The translations under genes and the position numbers were made by a program. Under the pieces are notes generated by a model. It had not been told where the DNA came from, made no database searches, and was given only the letters and a program-made list of their open reading frames with translations. A stretch of DNA of 64,000 nt from Adlercreutzia shanghongiae (GTDB lineage Bacteria > Actinomycetota > Coriobacteriia > Coriobacteriales > Eggerthellaceae), in the NCBI RefSeq assembly GCF_035830635.1, contig NZ_JAYMFI010000003.1, positions 248,001 through 312,000 of the forward strand, read 5' to 3'. Every line of letters begins with the position of its first letter. The stretch's first letter is position 1. Below are positions 23,676 to 33,487 of the stretch, piece by piece.

Positions 23676-25790
23676 ATCACTACGAGCTTTAACAACACCA
23701 AGCAGACGATTCTCATCGTCGACGACTCGATGCTCAATCGAGCGCTGCTTGCCGACATGATCGGCGACAGCTTCCGCATCATCGAGGCCGAGGACGGCAA
23801 GCAGGCCGTTGCCCAGCTGCAGAAAGAGGGCACGGGTATTTCACTCGTGCTTCTCGATTACGTGATGCCGCATATGAACGGCTTCGATGTGCTGGATTTG
23901 ATGAACAAGAACGGCTGGATCAAGGACATCCCGGTCATCATGGTGTCCGCCGAATCCGACGCCGCCTACGTGGAGCGCGCCTACGAGCTGGGCGTGACCG
24001 ACTTCATCAACCGCCCCTACGACGTGAACATCGTGCGTCGCCGCGTCATGAACACCCTCATGCTGTACCAGAAGCAGCGTACGCTCATGGGCATGGTGGC
24101 CGACCAGGTGTACGAGCGCGAGAAGTCGAACAACCTCATGGTGTACATCTTGTCGCACATCGTGGAGTTTCGTAACGGCGAGAGCGGCATGCACGTGCTG
24201 AACGTGCAGGCCATGACCGAGATGATTCTCACGCATCTGGTGCGCTTGACCGACCAGTACGAGCTGACGCCCGAGGACATCTCACTCATATCCATGGCCT
24301 CCAGCTTGCACGATATCGGCAAGATCGCCATTCCCGAGGAGATTCTGAACAAGCCCGGCCGCTTCACCGACGAAGAGTTCGAGGTCATGAAGACGCACTC
24401 TGCCGTGGGCGCCGACATGCTGGACGACCTTGAGCTGTACAAGGACGAGAAGCTGGTGCGCGTGGCTCGCGACATTTGCCGATGGCACCACGAGCGCTAC
24501 GATGGCCGCGGTTATCCCGATGGTCTTTCCGGCGATGAGATTCCCATATCGGCCCAGGTCGTTGCCTTGGCCGATGTGTACGACGCCCTCACGAGCCAGC
24601 GCGTGTACAAGCCGCCGTTCAGCCACGAGGAAGCTCTGCGCATGATTCGCGACGGCGAGTGTGGCAGCTTCAACCCGCTCATTCTGCAGTGCCTCACCGA
24701 GGTGGCCGAGGAGCTGAAGAGCCGTTTGAACCGTGGCGTCACGGGACGCGAGATCAACGTTGACACGCTTCACGTGACCGATTTCGCCGCCGATGCCGAG
24801 GCGTCGTCCCGCACCTTGGAGCTGCTCGATTACGAGCGCATGAAGTACCACTTCTTCGCCAGCATGAGTAACGAGGTGCAGTTCGAGTACACCGCCGAGC
24901 CCTCCATCATCGTGTTGTCCGATTGGGGCGATCGTAAGCTGGGGCTGCCGGAAATTATCATGGACCCGTACAGCGACGAGGCGTTCCTTTCCGTATTCGG
25001 CCAGGCCAACATCGATAAGCTGAATAAGATGCTGCGCGCCACCACGCCGGAGAGCCCGACCGTCAACATGGAGATGGAAGTCAACGTCGACGGCGAGTCG
25101 CGCTGGCTGCACCTTATTGCCCAGGCCCTGTGGTCCGACGAGAATCCGCCGGCCTACCTGGGGTCTATCGGCAAGTTCATCGACATCGACGACCAGCAGG
25201 CCCAGCTGCGCGATTTGCAGTTCAAGGCCTACCACGACCCGCTGACCGAGGTGGTCAACGGCGCTTTCGCCCGCAAGGTCATCACCGAGCGCCTCGGGGA
25301 AGACCACGGGGCCGAGCGGTCGGATGACCGCTTCGTGATGCTGGTATGTGATTTGGACCTGTTCAAGCAGGCCAACGACAACTACGGTCACCAGTTCGGC
25401 GACAAAGTGCTCCAGCACTTTGCGCACCTGCTGCAGGAAAGCGTTCGTACCACCGATGTGGTGGCCCGCGTGGGCGGCGACGAATTCCTCGTGTGCATGG
25501 AATGCCCGCCGGACCCGCGTCCGCTGGTAGCGCGCATCCATGGCTCTCTCGAGGGCGAGGTTGACGGTTTCCCACTGTCGGTCTCCATGGGCGTGGCCAC
25601 CACCGATGACGGCGTGCGCGACTACGACGAGCTGTTCCGCCAGGCCGACATGGCGCTCTATCACATGAAGCGTTCAGGACGTGGCGGCTACGTTTTCTAC
25701 GACGATTTGAGCGAAGAGGAGCGGGGCTCTTTGTTCGAAGGCGGCCACACGGCCCTTTCCGGCATAGACAGTGACGATGATGACCAGTAG
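23676..25790 (+). CDS. REC-HD-GYP-GGDEF response regulator
   Basis: About 704 residues. Receiver domain (about 10-130: ILIVDDSM, LLDYVMPHMNG), HD-GYP cyclic-di-GMP phosphodiesterase (about 160-345: SLHDIGKI, HSAVGADML, WHHERYDGRGYPDGL, ALADVYDALTS), a PAS-like sensor, and a C-terminal GGDEF cyclase (HDPLTEVVNG, RVGGDEFLVC). It can both make and break c-di-GMP depending on phosphorylation. The start is unusual: GGGAGGAG is spaced correctly only to an ATC codon at 23676, and the first in-frame ATG would cut the receiver. It is followed by an HPt and a hybrid kinase gene. Confidence 0.88.
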   Translation: MTTSFNNTKQTILIVDDSMLNRALLADMIGDSFRIIEAEDGKQAVAQLQKEGTGISLVLLDYVMPHMNGFDVLDLMNKNGWIKDIPVIMVSAESDAAYVERAYELGVTDFINRPYDVNIVRRRVMNTLMLYQKQRTLMGMVADQVYEREKSNNLMVYILSHIVEFRNGESGMHVLNVQAMTEMILTHLVRLTDQYELTPEDISLISMASSLHDIGKIAIPEEILNKPGRFTDEEFEVMKTHSAVGADMLDDLELYKDEKLVRVARDICRWHHERYDGRGYPDGLSGDEIPISAQVVALADVYDALTSQRVYKPPFSHEEALRMIRDGECGSFNPLILQCLTEVAEELKSRLNRGVTGREINVDTLHVTDFAADAEASSRTLELLDYERMKYHFFASMSNEVQFEYTAEPSIIVLSDWGDRKLGLPEIIMDPYSDEAFLSVFGQANIDKLNKMLRATTPESPTVNMEMEVNVDGESRWLHLIAQALWSDENPPAYLGSIGKFIDIDDQQAQLRDLQFKAYHDPLTEVVNGAFARKVITERLGEDHGAERSDDRFVMLVCDLDLFKQANDNYGHQFGDKVLQHFAHLLQESVRTTDVVARVGGDEFLVCMECPPDPRPLVARIHGSLEGEVDGFPLSVSMGVATTDDGVRDYDELFRQADMALYHMKRSGRGGYVFYDDLSEEERGSLFEGGHTALSGIDSDDDDQ

Positions 25791-25820
25791 ACTGCAACGC
25801 ACTATATAAAGGAGTAACGA

Positions 25821-26183
25821 ATGTCTTTGGAAATTGCCTACGCTGCCATGGGCGGCGATTTGGAGACGGTGCGAGGCCGTTTGCTCACCGACGAGCGCAT
25901 CGAGAAGTTCGCTAAGATTTTTCTGCAGGATACCTCGATGCAGACGCTGGAGGCCGCCCTGGAAGCAGGGGATTTCTCCGAGGCCTTCCGTGGCGCCCAC
26001 ACGCTGAAGGGCGTGAGCCGCGATTTGGGTTTCACGCCGCTGTTCGAGGCGTCCTGCGAGCTGTCCGACGCCCTGCGCCTTGACGACGCCGGCACGCCGG
26101 CGAATCTGGCGGCCGTGCCGGAGCTTATGCCGAAGGTGCGCGACGCCTATGCCCTTGTGGTTGACTCCATCGCCATTATCTAG
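25821..26183 (+). CDS. Histidine phosphotransfer (HPt) protein
   Basis: A 120-residue four-helix HPt with AHTLKG, phospho-accepting His60. It should shuttle phosphate between the hybrid kinase (26262) and the REC-HD-GYP-GGDEF regulator (23676), which flank it. AAAGGAG is upstream of the ATG. The length is normal for a stand-alone HPt. Confidence 0.93.
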   Translation: MSLEIAYAAMGGDLETVRGRLLTDERIEKFAKIFLQDTSMQTLEAALEAGDFSEAFRGAHTLKGVSRDLGFTPLFEASCELSDALRLDDAGTPANLAAVPELMPKVRDAYALVVDSIAII

Positions 26184-26261
26184 CTGAGACGAACTTGCGC
26201 GCGATGGCGCCCGCGGCGCCAGGGGTGCGAGGCCCCAAAGAAGGAAAGGTTCCTGACCGGA

Positions 26262-29243
26262 ATGGAAAACAAGACAAAAAGCGGTCGCATTATCGCGGTT
26301 ATGCTCGCCATTTTGGTGGTCATCTTGGCCTTTGTGCTGTTCTTCACCATGAACACCGAGCGCATCAACGAGCAGAACGCCAAGTACCTTCAAGGTTCCA
26401 CGGAGCAGTCGGCCCGTCGTATTGACGAGTGGATGACCGACTCCCAAACCAAGGTGCAGCTTTTGGCCTCTATGTACGAGGCGACGCTTGCCAGCGCCGA
26501 TGACGCGAGCGTCGAGGGCCTGATGACGCTGGCCGCTTCCCTCAACTTCGATTACGTGGCGTTCTCGGAAAAAGGGGGCCTGACCTACGATGACCGCGGC
26601 CAGGAGGGCGACGCGTCCGATCGCGAGTACTATACTCAGGGCATCGAGGGCGAGTCGGGCGTCTGCGCCACGGATGATTCGCTGTTCTACGGCGACCTTT
26701 CTGTGATTTTCTACACGCCGCTGTACTTCGATGGCGAGGTCGTCGGCGTGGTCACGGGCGCGTACCGGGAAGACTCCATGGAGAACTTCCTGGCCACCTA
26801 CTTCTTTGGCGAGCAGACGTCCACCTATCTGTGCGCCCGCGATGGCGTGGTGGTGGCGCACTCCTCCACCTCGTTCAGCGATGTGGGCTACGCCCAGGAC
26901 CTCTATTTCGAGGAGAGCACCACAAGCGATATCACCCGTGCCGATTTGGAGGCCGCTTTCCATAACGGCACCTCGATTACGTTCGACTACAAAGGCAACG
27001 CCGGGTCTGGCATGGCCTATGTCATGCAGCTTCCCTCGTACGACTGGATGCTCATGCGCACATTCCCGTCTTCCATTACCGATGGCATGATGTCTCGCGC
27101 CAGCTTCGCGGGCCTGGTGTTCGCAGGCCTGGTGGGCCTTGCCCTGGCTGGTGTGGGCACATTCTTCCTGGTACAGACGATGCGCCAGCGCAAGAAGCTC
27201 TTAAGCGAGAGCGAGCACGCGACGGGCATCGTGAACTCGTCGCTGGCTCTGTTCCAGCGCTTTGCCGTCATCGACATGGCCAATAACACCTACGAGTACC
27301 TGAAGGACGAGGGCATCAAGGACGACCTGCCGCGCCACGGCGAGTACAACATGTTCCGCTACTACTGGCAGATGCGCTTCGCCGACCCGGAGGAGGCCGA
27401 GCGCATGAAGGAGATGCTCACGCCCGAGTACATTCAGGCGCATCTGACCGAGGATGTGAGCTACCTGCATCTGGAGTACCGCTTGGTCGACCCGGAGACG
27501 GGCGAGGTGTCGTGGAACCAGGCTTCCATGCTTCCGCTGGTGCGCGACGCATCCGGCGTGGTGCAGTCGGTGCTCATGTCGGTGCAGGATGTTACCGACG
27601 TGAAGGAGCGCGAGATCGCAAACCACAACGCGCTGGAAGACGCCTTCCGCGAGGCCGAGCGCGCCTCGAAGGCCAAGAGCGACTTCTTGAACTCCATGTC
27701 CCACGACATCCGCACGCCCATGAACTCCATCATGGGGCTTACGGCCATCGCCACCATGTATCTGGACGATCCGGAGCGCGTGAAGGACTGCCTCACCAAG
27801 ATCACCACTTCCAGCCGCCATCTGCTCGGCCTTATCAACGAGGTGCTCGATATGGCGAAGATCGAGTCGGGCAACTTAGGTCTTTCCGAAGAGGATTTCG
27901 ATCTGCCCGAAACCGTCGAGAGCCTCCTTTCCATCATGACGCCCCAGATCAACGACAAGCATCTGGATCTGAAGGTGGAGATTGCCGACATCCAGCACGA
28001 GCACGTGGTAGGCGACCCCATGCGCCTGCAGCAGGTGTTCGTGAACATCATGGGCAACTCCGTGAAGTTCACTCCCGAAGGTGGCACCGTGTCCTTGCGC
28101 ATCAAGGAGCTGCCGAGCCGCATCAAGGGGTCGGGCTGCTACGAGTTCACCTTCTCCGACACCGGCTGCGGCATGTCCGAGGACTTTGTAAAGAAGGTCT
28201 TCGAGCCCTTCAGCCGCGCCAACGACTCCCGCGTCACCAAGGTGGAGGGGACGGGCCTTGGCATGTCCATCGTGCGCTCGGTGGTGAACCTCATGAATGG
28301 CACCATCGACGTGCAGTCGAAGCTCGGCGAGGGTACCACGTTCACCGTTACTGTGTACATGAAGCTGCGCGAGGGCGACGACCACGACCTGTCGAGCTTC
28401 CAGGGCCTGCGCGTGCTTGTGGCTGACGACGAAGAGGACGCGGCCGAGGGCGCCTGCGAGGTGCTGAAGAGCGTCGGCATGGATCCCGATTACGTGCTTT
28501 CCGGCGAAGAGGCCGTGGAGGCGGTGCGTCGGGCCGTGGAAGAGGCCCGCGATTACGTGGCCATCATTCTGGATTGGAAGATGCCCGGCAAAAGCGGTAT
28601 CGAGGCGGCCCGCGAGATTCGCGAGATCGTTGCCGACGATCTGCCCATCATCATTCTTTCGGCCTACGACTGGACGGCCGTGGAGCAGGAGGCGCGCTCG
28701 GTGGGCGTGGACGCCTTCATCTCCAAGCCGCTGTTCCGCAGCCGCCTCATCCATGTGATGAAGGGCTTGCTCGATGACGAGCAGGAAGAAGCGGCCAGCG
28801 AGCTTGAGATGCTCCAGCAGACCGACTTCAGCGGGCATCGCGTGCTGCTCACTGAGGACAACTCCATCGCCGCGGCTATCGCACTCGACATCATGGGTAT
28901 GACGGGCCTTGAGGTAGACCATGCCGAGAACGGACGCATTGCTGTGGAGAAGCTGCTCGATGCCGAGCCGGGGCACTACGACTTCGTGTTCATGGACATT
29001 CAGATGCCCGTGATGAACGGCTACGAGGCCGCCTCCGCCATTCGCGCTGCTGCGCAGGGCCGCGGTCTTGATGACACGACCATCGATCCGCGTCCCGATT
29101 TGGGCGAGATTCCCATCGTGGCGCTGACGGCCGACGCCTTTGCCGATGACGTGGCCCGCGCTCGCGCCGCCGGCATGAACGCCCACATGTCCAAACCTAT
29201 GGAAATCGACCTGTTGGTGAAGACGCTGAAGGAATGGCTGTAG
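26262..29243 (+). CDS. Hybrid sensor histidine kinase with dCache sensor and two receivers
   Basis: A 993-residue membrane kinase. TM1 about 9-29; extracytoplasmic dCache-type sensor about 35-275; TM2 about 281-305; PAS-like region about 325-450; HisKA with SHDIRTPMNS (phospho-His about 480); HATPase (GCGMSEDFVKKVFEPFSR and GTGLGMSIV); REC1 (VLVADDEED, ILDWKMPGKSG); REC2 (VLLTEDNSIAA, FMDIQMPVMNG). It should feed the HPt just upstream, making a phosphorelay to c-di-GMP turnover. The ligand is unknown. Confidence 0.95.
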   Translation: MENKTKSGRIIAVMLAILVVILAFVLFFTMNTERINEQNAKYLQGSTEQSARRIDEWMTDSQTKVQLLASMYEATLASADDASVEGLMTLAASLNFDYVAFSEKGGLTYDDRGQEGDASDREYYTQGIEGESGVCATDDSLFYGDLSVIFYTPLYFDGEVVGVVTGAYREDSMENFLATYFFGEQTSTYLCARDGVVVAHSSTSFSDVGYAQDLYFEESTTSDITRADLEAAFHNGTSITFDYKGNAGSGMAYVMQLPSYDWMLMRTFPSSITDGMMSRASFAGLVFAGLVGLALAGVGTFFLVQTMRQRKKLLSESEHATGIVNSSLALFQRFAVIDMANNTYEYLKDEGIKDDLPRHGEYNMFRYYWQMRFADPEEAERMKEMLTPEYIQAHLTEDVSYLHLEYRLVDPETGEVSWNQASMLPLVRDASGVVQSVLMSVQDVTDVKEREIANHNALEDAFREAERASKAKSDFLNSMSHDIRTPMNSIMGLTAIATMYLDDPERVKDCLTKITTSSRHLLGLINEVLDMAKIESGNLGLSEEDFDLPETVESLLSIMTPQINDKHLDLKVEIADIQHEHVVGDPMRLQQVFVNIMGNSVKFTPEGGTVSLRIKELPSRIKGSGCYEFTFSDTGCGMSEDFVKKVFEPFSRANDSRVTKVEGTGLGMSIVRSVVNLMNGTIDVQSKLGEGTTFTVTVYMKLREGDDHDLSSFQGLRVLVADDEEDAAEGACEVLKSVGMDPDYVLSGEEAVEAVRRAVEEARDYVAIILDWKMPGKSGIEAAREIREIVADDLPIIILSAYDWTAVEQEARSVGVDAFISKPLFRSRLIHVMKGLLDDEQEEAASELEMLQQTDFSGHRVLLTEDNSIAAAIALDIMGMTGLEVDHAENGRIAVEKLLDAEPGHYDFVFMDIQMPVMNGYEAASAIRAAAQGRGLDDTTIDPRPDLGEIPIVALTADAFADDVARARAAGMNAHMSKPMEIDLLVKTLKEWL

Positions 29244-29247
29244 GCGC

Positions 29248-30222
29248 TTGGCGCGCTTGCTGACATACCGCCGGCTGGCGGCTGCGCTCGGCGCGGCTTT
29301 ACTGCTCGCGCTTGCGTGCGCGCTTGCGGGATGCGGCGGCTCTCAGGGCTCGGGGTCCAGCGCCTCGGGTGATCCGAACGGCGGCGGGGGAGAAAGCACC
29401 ACGTCGGGCCCGGCCTATACGGCGCCCGAGTCGCTTGCCCTCTCGTCGTTCAACGAGGGCGCGGCCCAGACGGGCAACGATTGCGCCATCGACACCTCTC
29501 AGCTCGCCCAGGGGTTTGTGGGGGCCTCGGCCAAAAGCGACTCCCGGCTCAAGTTCCAAGTGAGCAAGGGCGAGATGAGCTACAACTACGACTTGCCCGG
29601 CGACGGCACGCCCATCATCGTGCCCATCAACATGGGGGACGGCCCCTATAATTTCCGCGTTATGCAGAACACCTCGGGCAACAACTACGTGGAGCTGTTC
29701 AGCGTCATCGACAACGTGAACCTTGCGAGCGATACGGCGCCCTTCCTCGTGCCGAATCTGTTCGTGAACTACGATGAGTCCTCGGCGGTGGTGGCCAAGG
29801 CCCGCGAGCTGGCCAGCGGCGCTGCCAATCAGGGCGACGTGGTGCGCAACATCTACCAGTGGGTGGTGGACAACATCACCTACGACCACGACAAGGCCGC
29901 CCAGCTCGCTTCGGCCACCGGCTATGTGCCCGACCCCGATGCCACGCTCGCCTCGGGCACGGGCATCTGCTTCGATTACGCTTCTTTGGGCGCGGCGATG
30001 CTGCGCAGCCTGGGCATTCCGTGCCAGGTCATCACCGGCTACGTTTCTCCCGACGATGTCTACCATGCGTGGAACATGGTATATATTGATGGGGAATGGG
30101 TAAGCGTCGAGATCAGCATTAAGCCGAACAGTTGGACGCGCGTAGATTTAACCTTCGCCGCCAGTGGTGCCGCGAGCACCATTGGCGACGGTACCAGCTA
30201 TACCGACCGATACACCTATTAG
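29248..30222 (+). CDS. Transglutaminase-like (cysteine protease fold) lipoprotein
   Basis: A 324-residue exported protein starting with TTG, four bases after the kinase stop. The signal peptide ends at a lipobox (ALAGC, Cys about 29). Beyond a Gly/Ser-rich linker and a beta-rich middle lies a transglutaminase core: GTGICFDYASLGAAMLRSLG (Cys), then VYHAWNMVYIDGEWVSVE (His and Asp). Such proteins act as surface proteases, crosslinkers or amidases; the target is unknown. It lies directly before the pilus-like operon, 20 bp away. Confidence 0.83.
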   Translation: MARLLTYRRLAAALGAALLLALACALAGCGGSQGSGSSASGDPNGGGGESTTSGPAYTAPESLALSSFNEGAAQTGNDCAIDTSQLAQGFVGASAKSDSRLKFQVSKGEMSYNYDLPGDGTPIIVPINMGDGPYNFRVMQNTSGNNYVELFSVIDNVNLASDTAPFLVPNLFVNYDESSAVVAKARELASGAANQGDVVRNIYQWVVDNITYDHDKAAQLASATGYVPDPDATLASGTGICFDYASLGAAMLRSLGIPCQVITGYVSPDDVYHAWNMVYIDGEWVSVEISIKPNSWTRVDLTFAASGAASTIGDGTSYTDRYTY

Positions 30223-30241
30223 GAAGAAGACGAGGGACGCC

Positions 30242-31294
30242 ATGGCCAAACCGAAACTCGACAGCGCGGGCATCAGCCTTTTCTGCGAGAGCGTCGCCAT
30301 GATGCTGGCGGCGGGCATCCAGACCGATGAGGCAGTGGGCATGCTCTCCGAGGACATCGGAGACGTGGCCCTGCAAGCTACCTGCGAAAACGTCTACAAG
30401 AGCCTGAACGCCGGCGAGAATTTGGGCACGGCCATGAAGGCCTCGGGTGCCTTCCCGCGCTACGCCGTGGATATGGTGGGCGTGGGCGAGTCCTCGGGAC
30501 GTTTGGAAGAGGTGCTGCGGGCGCTGGGCGTTTACTACGATGAGGAGGACCGCCTCTTCGCGAAGATTCGCTCGTCGGTGGGCTATCCGGCGGCCCTTCT
30601 GTGCATCATGAGCATCATCTTGGCCTTCACGGTCGTCATCATTCTGCCGGTGTTCGAAGACGTCTACGTCTCGATGGCCGGCTCGCTTACGGGCGGCTCG
30701 TCCGGCGCCGTGGGTCTTTCTGTCGGCATTGGCTGGGTGGCCTTAGGCATCACGCTCGTCTGCGCCATTGTGGCGGTGGCCGGCGCCCTTGCCTGCCGCT
30801 CCGAATCGGGCCGCATCTCGGTCATGCACCTCATGGAGAAGTTCCCGGCCACTCGCCCCGCCATGGAGCAGCTGGCGGTGTCCCGCTTCACCTCGGCTTT
30901 GGCGGCCTATACCGCCTCGGGCATCAATACCGATGAGGCCATGCAGCGGGCCATGGAAATTGTGGAGCACGAGGGGCTTAAGGCCAAGGCCCAAAGCGCC
31001 TATGCGCTCATGATCGACGCGGCCCACCCCCGCTCGCTGGCCCAGGCCATCAGCGAGGCCGAGGTGTTCGAGCAGATTCACGCGCGCCTGCTCACCATCG
31101 GCACGCGCTCTGGCTCGTTGGATGCGGCGCTCGACCGCCTTTCCGCGAACTTCTTCGACGACGCTATTCTGCAGATTGACTCGGCTATCGACAACATTGA
31201 GCCGGCGCTGGCCGCCTTCCTCACCATTGCTGTGGGCGCCACGCTCATTTCGGTTATGCTGCCGCTTATCGGCATCATGGGATCTATCGGGTAA
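30242..31294 (+). CDS. Type II secretion/type IV pilus inner-membrane protein (GspF/PilC-like)
   Basis: A 350-residue T2SSF protein with two repeats of the cytoplasmic helical domain (about 10-130 and 210-325; GESSGRLEEVL and GTRSGSLDAAL are the paired signatures) and three TM helices (about 120-145, 163-185, 325-348). It anchors the assembly ATPase and pilin platform. The start MAKPKLDSAG is chosen over upstream frames because GAGGG lies before the ATG. First gene of a seven-gene pilus-like operon. Confidence 0.9.
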   Translation: MAKPKLDSAGISLFCESVAMMLAAGIQTDEAVGMLSEDIGDVALQATCENVYKSLNAGENLGTAMKASGAFPRYAVDMVGVGESSGRLEEVLRALGVYYDEEDRLFAKIRSSVGYPAALLCIMSIILAFTVVIILPVFEDVYVSMAGSLTGGSSGAVGLSVGIGWVALGITLVCAIVAVAGALACRSESGRISVMHLMEKFPATRPAMEQLAVSRFTSALAAYTASGINTDEAMQRAMEIVEHEGLKAKAQSAYALMIDAAHPRSLAQAISEAEVFEQIHARLLTIGTRSGSLDAALDRLSANFFDDAILQIDSAIDNIEPALAAFLTIAVGATLISVMLPLIGIMGSIG

Positions 31295-31299
31295 GAGCC

Positions 31300-31623
31300 A
31301 TGATTCACGGTAAGACAGCCCACATGCAGCGGCGCCGCACGCGGCGGGTGGTTGCCATCATCGTCGCCGTAGTGCTGGCGGTGCTGCTGTGGTTCACCTG
31401 GGATACGGTGAACATCGAAACTGAGGCGCAGTCCGCCGCTTCGGTGCGCACGGCGGTGCTGGATGCGGCCATGCAGTGCGCGGCCGTGGAAGGCGCCTAT
31501 CCTGCGCGGCTCAGCTATCTGGAAGAGCACTACGGGCTCATCGTGAACCACGAGGATTACGCCGTCACCTACGAGGCCTTCGCTTCGAACGTGCCTCCCA
31601 GCGTGGTGGTGGTGCCGCGATGA
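31300..31623 (+). CDS. Small pseudopilin-like membrane protein
   Basis: A 107-residue protein with a basic N-terminus (RRRTRR), one TM helix (about 17-38) and a short exported domain. The position, size and TM-then-helix layout fit a minor pseudopilin, but no clear prepilin peptidase site (G|FxxxE) is visible. Spaced five bases after the GspF-like gene and overlapping the next by ATGA. Confidence 0.6.
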   Translation: MIHGKTAHMQRRRTRRVVAIIVAVVLAVLLWFTWDTVNIETEAQSAASVRTAVLDAAMQCAAVEGAYPARLSYLEEHYGLIVNHEDYAVTYEAFASNVPPSVVVVPR

Positions 31624-32246
31624 GCATGAAGCAAGCGGGCACGACCCAGCTCGCCCAGTCCGGCAAGGCCTACGGTGGCCGCCCGCGTCATCGCGAACGC
31701 GATTTTGGCCGCGTGTTCACGGGGCTTTTGTTCGCGCTGTTCGTGGTGACGCTCCTTATGGCCATCCTCGCGGGCACCGATGTGTACCGCGGATTGAATC
31801 GCGAGAGCGCTCTCGCCGACGACCAGCGTCTTTCGCTCACGCTGCTCGCCAACGACGTGAGGGCCAACGACCAAGTTGATGCGGTGGCCCGCGCTTGGGT
31901 GACTGCCGAGGGCGTGGATATGGTCATCGCCGAGGGCGACGAGGACCTGGGCCAGCCGGCCATGGCCGACGAGAACAGCACCGAGGCGAGAAGCCTGCTT
32001 CAGGGGCCGGCCCTGGTGCTGCGCGAGACGCTGCCCTCCGGCGTGTACGAGACGCGCCTGTACCGCTACGACGGCACCATCATGGAGGAGTACGCCATGG
32101 AGGGCGCTCCCTACGATCCCGAGAAGGCCACGCCCATCGTGAAGTCTTCCATCTTCGATTTCTCTTACACAGGCGGGCTGCTCACGCTGAAAACCGACGC
32201 CGGCGAGGCTGTGGTGGCCCTGCGCTGCGCGGGAGGTGATGCCTGA
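31620..32246 (+). CDS. DUF4860-type pilus accessory protein
   Basis: A 208-residue protein: basic N-terminus, one TM helix (about 35-58), then an exported beta-rich domain with the spacing seen in DUF4860 proteins of Gram-positive pilus-like operons (ALADDQRLSLTLLANDVRAND..., LRETLPSGVYETRLYRYDGTI). Function is unknown, probably a minor pilin. It is coupled to both neighbours by overlapping start and stop codons. Confidence 0.65.
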   Translation: MSMKQAGTTQLAQSGKAYGGRPRHRERDFGRVFTGLLFALFVVTLLMAILAGTDVYRGLNRESALADDQRLSLTLLANDVRANDQVDAVARAWVTAEGVDMVIAEGDEDLGQPAMADENSTEARSLLQGPALVLRETLPSGVYETRLYRYDGTIMEEYAMEGAPYDPEKATPIVKSSIFDFSYTGGLLTLKTDAGEAVVALRCAGGDA

Positions 32247-32905
32247 TGGCCGGTGGATCTGCAAGCCGCCGCTCTATGGCGGATTATTCCGTTGCGACCC
32301 ATCGCGAGGCCAACGTGGCCGACGCGCGCCTGGACCGCTACAACGACCGCTTGGGCCGGGTACGCAAGGAGCGCGCTGTGTGGCCCGGTGCGGCCTTCAT
32401 CGTGGAGGCCCTGCTGCTGCTCGTGTTTCTCACGGGCTCGCTGGCGGTGCTCATGAACCTGAACGCCGAATCCGACCGCATCGGCCGCGAGTCGGCGCAT
32501 CTTATGAACGCCCTTGTGATGGCGTCGAATTCCGCCGAGGAATTCGCGGCCGACCCGGCGGCCGTGACGGGCGCCCAGACTCTGGATGCCGAAGACACCG
32601 ATGCGAACCTGTGCTACGAGGGCGATCTGGTGCTCGTGCGCGACGTGACGGCCGAGCCCACCGGGGCCGGCGTGATGTACCGGGCGGTCATCACCGTGTG
32701 GGACCAGGATGCAGTGAGCAGCATCTCTGCTCCGAACGCCAACGCCGCCTCCTATGAGGTGACGCTGGCTGACGAGAGCGCCGAGCCAATCTATCAGGTG
32801 GAAACGGCGGCCTACGTGAGCGGCGATGTTGTGGCGGAGCCTGCGGGCACGCCTTTGGCCAGCACGCCGGTAGGCGGCGCGGCGCGCGACGGGGAGGTGA
32901 GCTAA
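32246..32905 (+). CDS. Minor pilin-like membrane protein
   Basis: A 219-residue protein with a cytoplasmic charged N-terminus of about 45 residues, one TM helix (about 48-70: FIVEALLLLVFLTGSLAVL) and an exported domain. The Phe-Ile-Val-Glu-Ala-Leu start of the helix (Glu at position 4-5) resembles a type IV pilin helix, although the preceding Gly is replaced by AlaAla. It overlaps the previous gene by one base. A role as a pseudopilin is inferred. Confidence 0.65.
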   Translation: MAGGSASRRSMADYSVATHREANVADARLDRYNDRLGRVRKERAVWPGAAFIVEALLLLVFLTGSLAVLMNLNAESDRIGRESAHLMNALVMASNSAEEFAADPAAVTGAQTLDAEDTDANLCYEGDLVLVRDVTAEPTGAGVMYRAVITVWDQDAVSSISAPNANAASYEVTLADESAEPIYQVETAAYVSGDVVAEPAGTPLASTPVGGAARDGEVS

Positions 32906-33466
32906 GTGGCGAAACCCCACGGATCGGTGCGTATCGGCCCTATCAGCCTGTTCACGCTTATCATCGTGCTGTGCCTGGCGGTGCTCGCGGTGCTTTCCGT
33001 GACCACCTCGCTGGCCGAGCTTTCCACTACCGAGCGCCAAGCGGCTACCACGACCGAAACCTATCAGCTTGAAGACGTGGGTCAGCAGTTCGTGGCTAAC
33101 GTGGATGCTGCTCTCGCTCAAGGCGATGCCGCAGTAGACGACGTGCTTGCGCGCTACGGAATTCAGGGGTCCGAATCCTCTGAAGCCGCCGCGACTGAAG
33201 AGCTCATTATCGAAGACGAGTCCCTGTCCGGCGAGGCGGCAACCGAAAGCGTCGAGATTTCCCTGGCGGAGGGCGAAGGCGCGCCGGTCGCCTCCTTCGG
33301 CCAGCGCTCGGGCGACGAAGTCGCCGTCACGTTCTCGGTGGAAAGCGGCCGTACACTGAATATCGTGCTGCGCCTGAACGACAACGCAACCTACACCATT
33401 GAGCAGTGGAAAGTCACAACAGAATGGACCGACGACGGCACAGGCGAGAACCTGTGGCTCGGCTAG
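32906..33466 (+). CDS. Minor pilin-like membrane protein
   Basis: A 186-residue protein starting with GTG right after the previous stop. One TM helix (about 13-36), then an acidic exported domain rich in Glu, Ala and Ser. No family is recognised; operon position suggests a pilus component. Confidence 0.6.
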   Translation: MAKPHGSVRIGPISLFTLIIVLCLAVLAVLSVTTSLAELSTTERQAATTTETYQLEDVGQQFVANVDAALAQGDAAVDDVLARYGIQGSESSEAAATEELIIEDESLSGEAATESVEISLAEGEGAPVASFGQRSGDEVAVTFSVESGRTLNIVLRLNDNATYTIEQWKVTTEWTDDGTGENLWLG

Positions 33467-33487
33467 AAAGACAAGGAGAGAGCTTCT

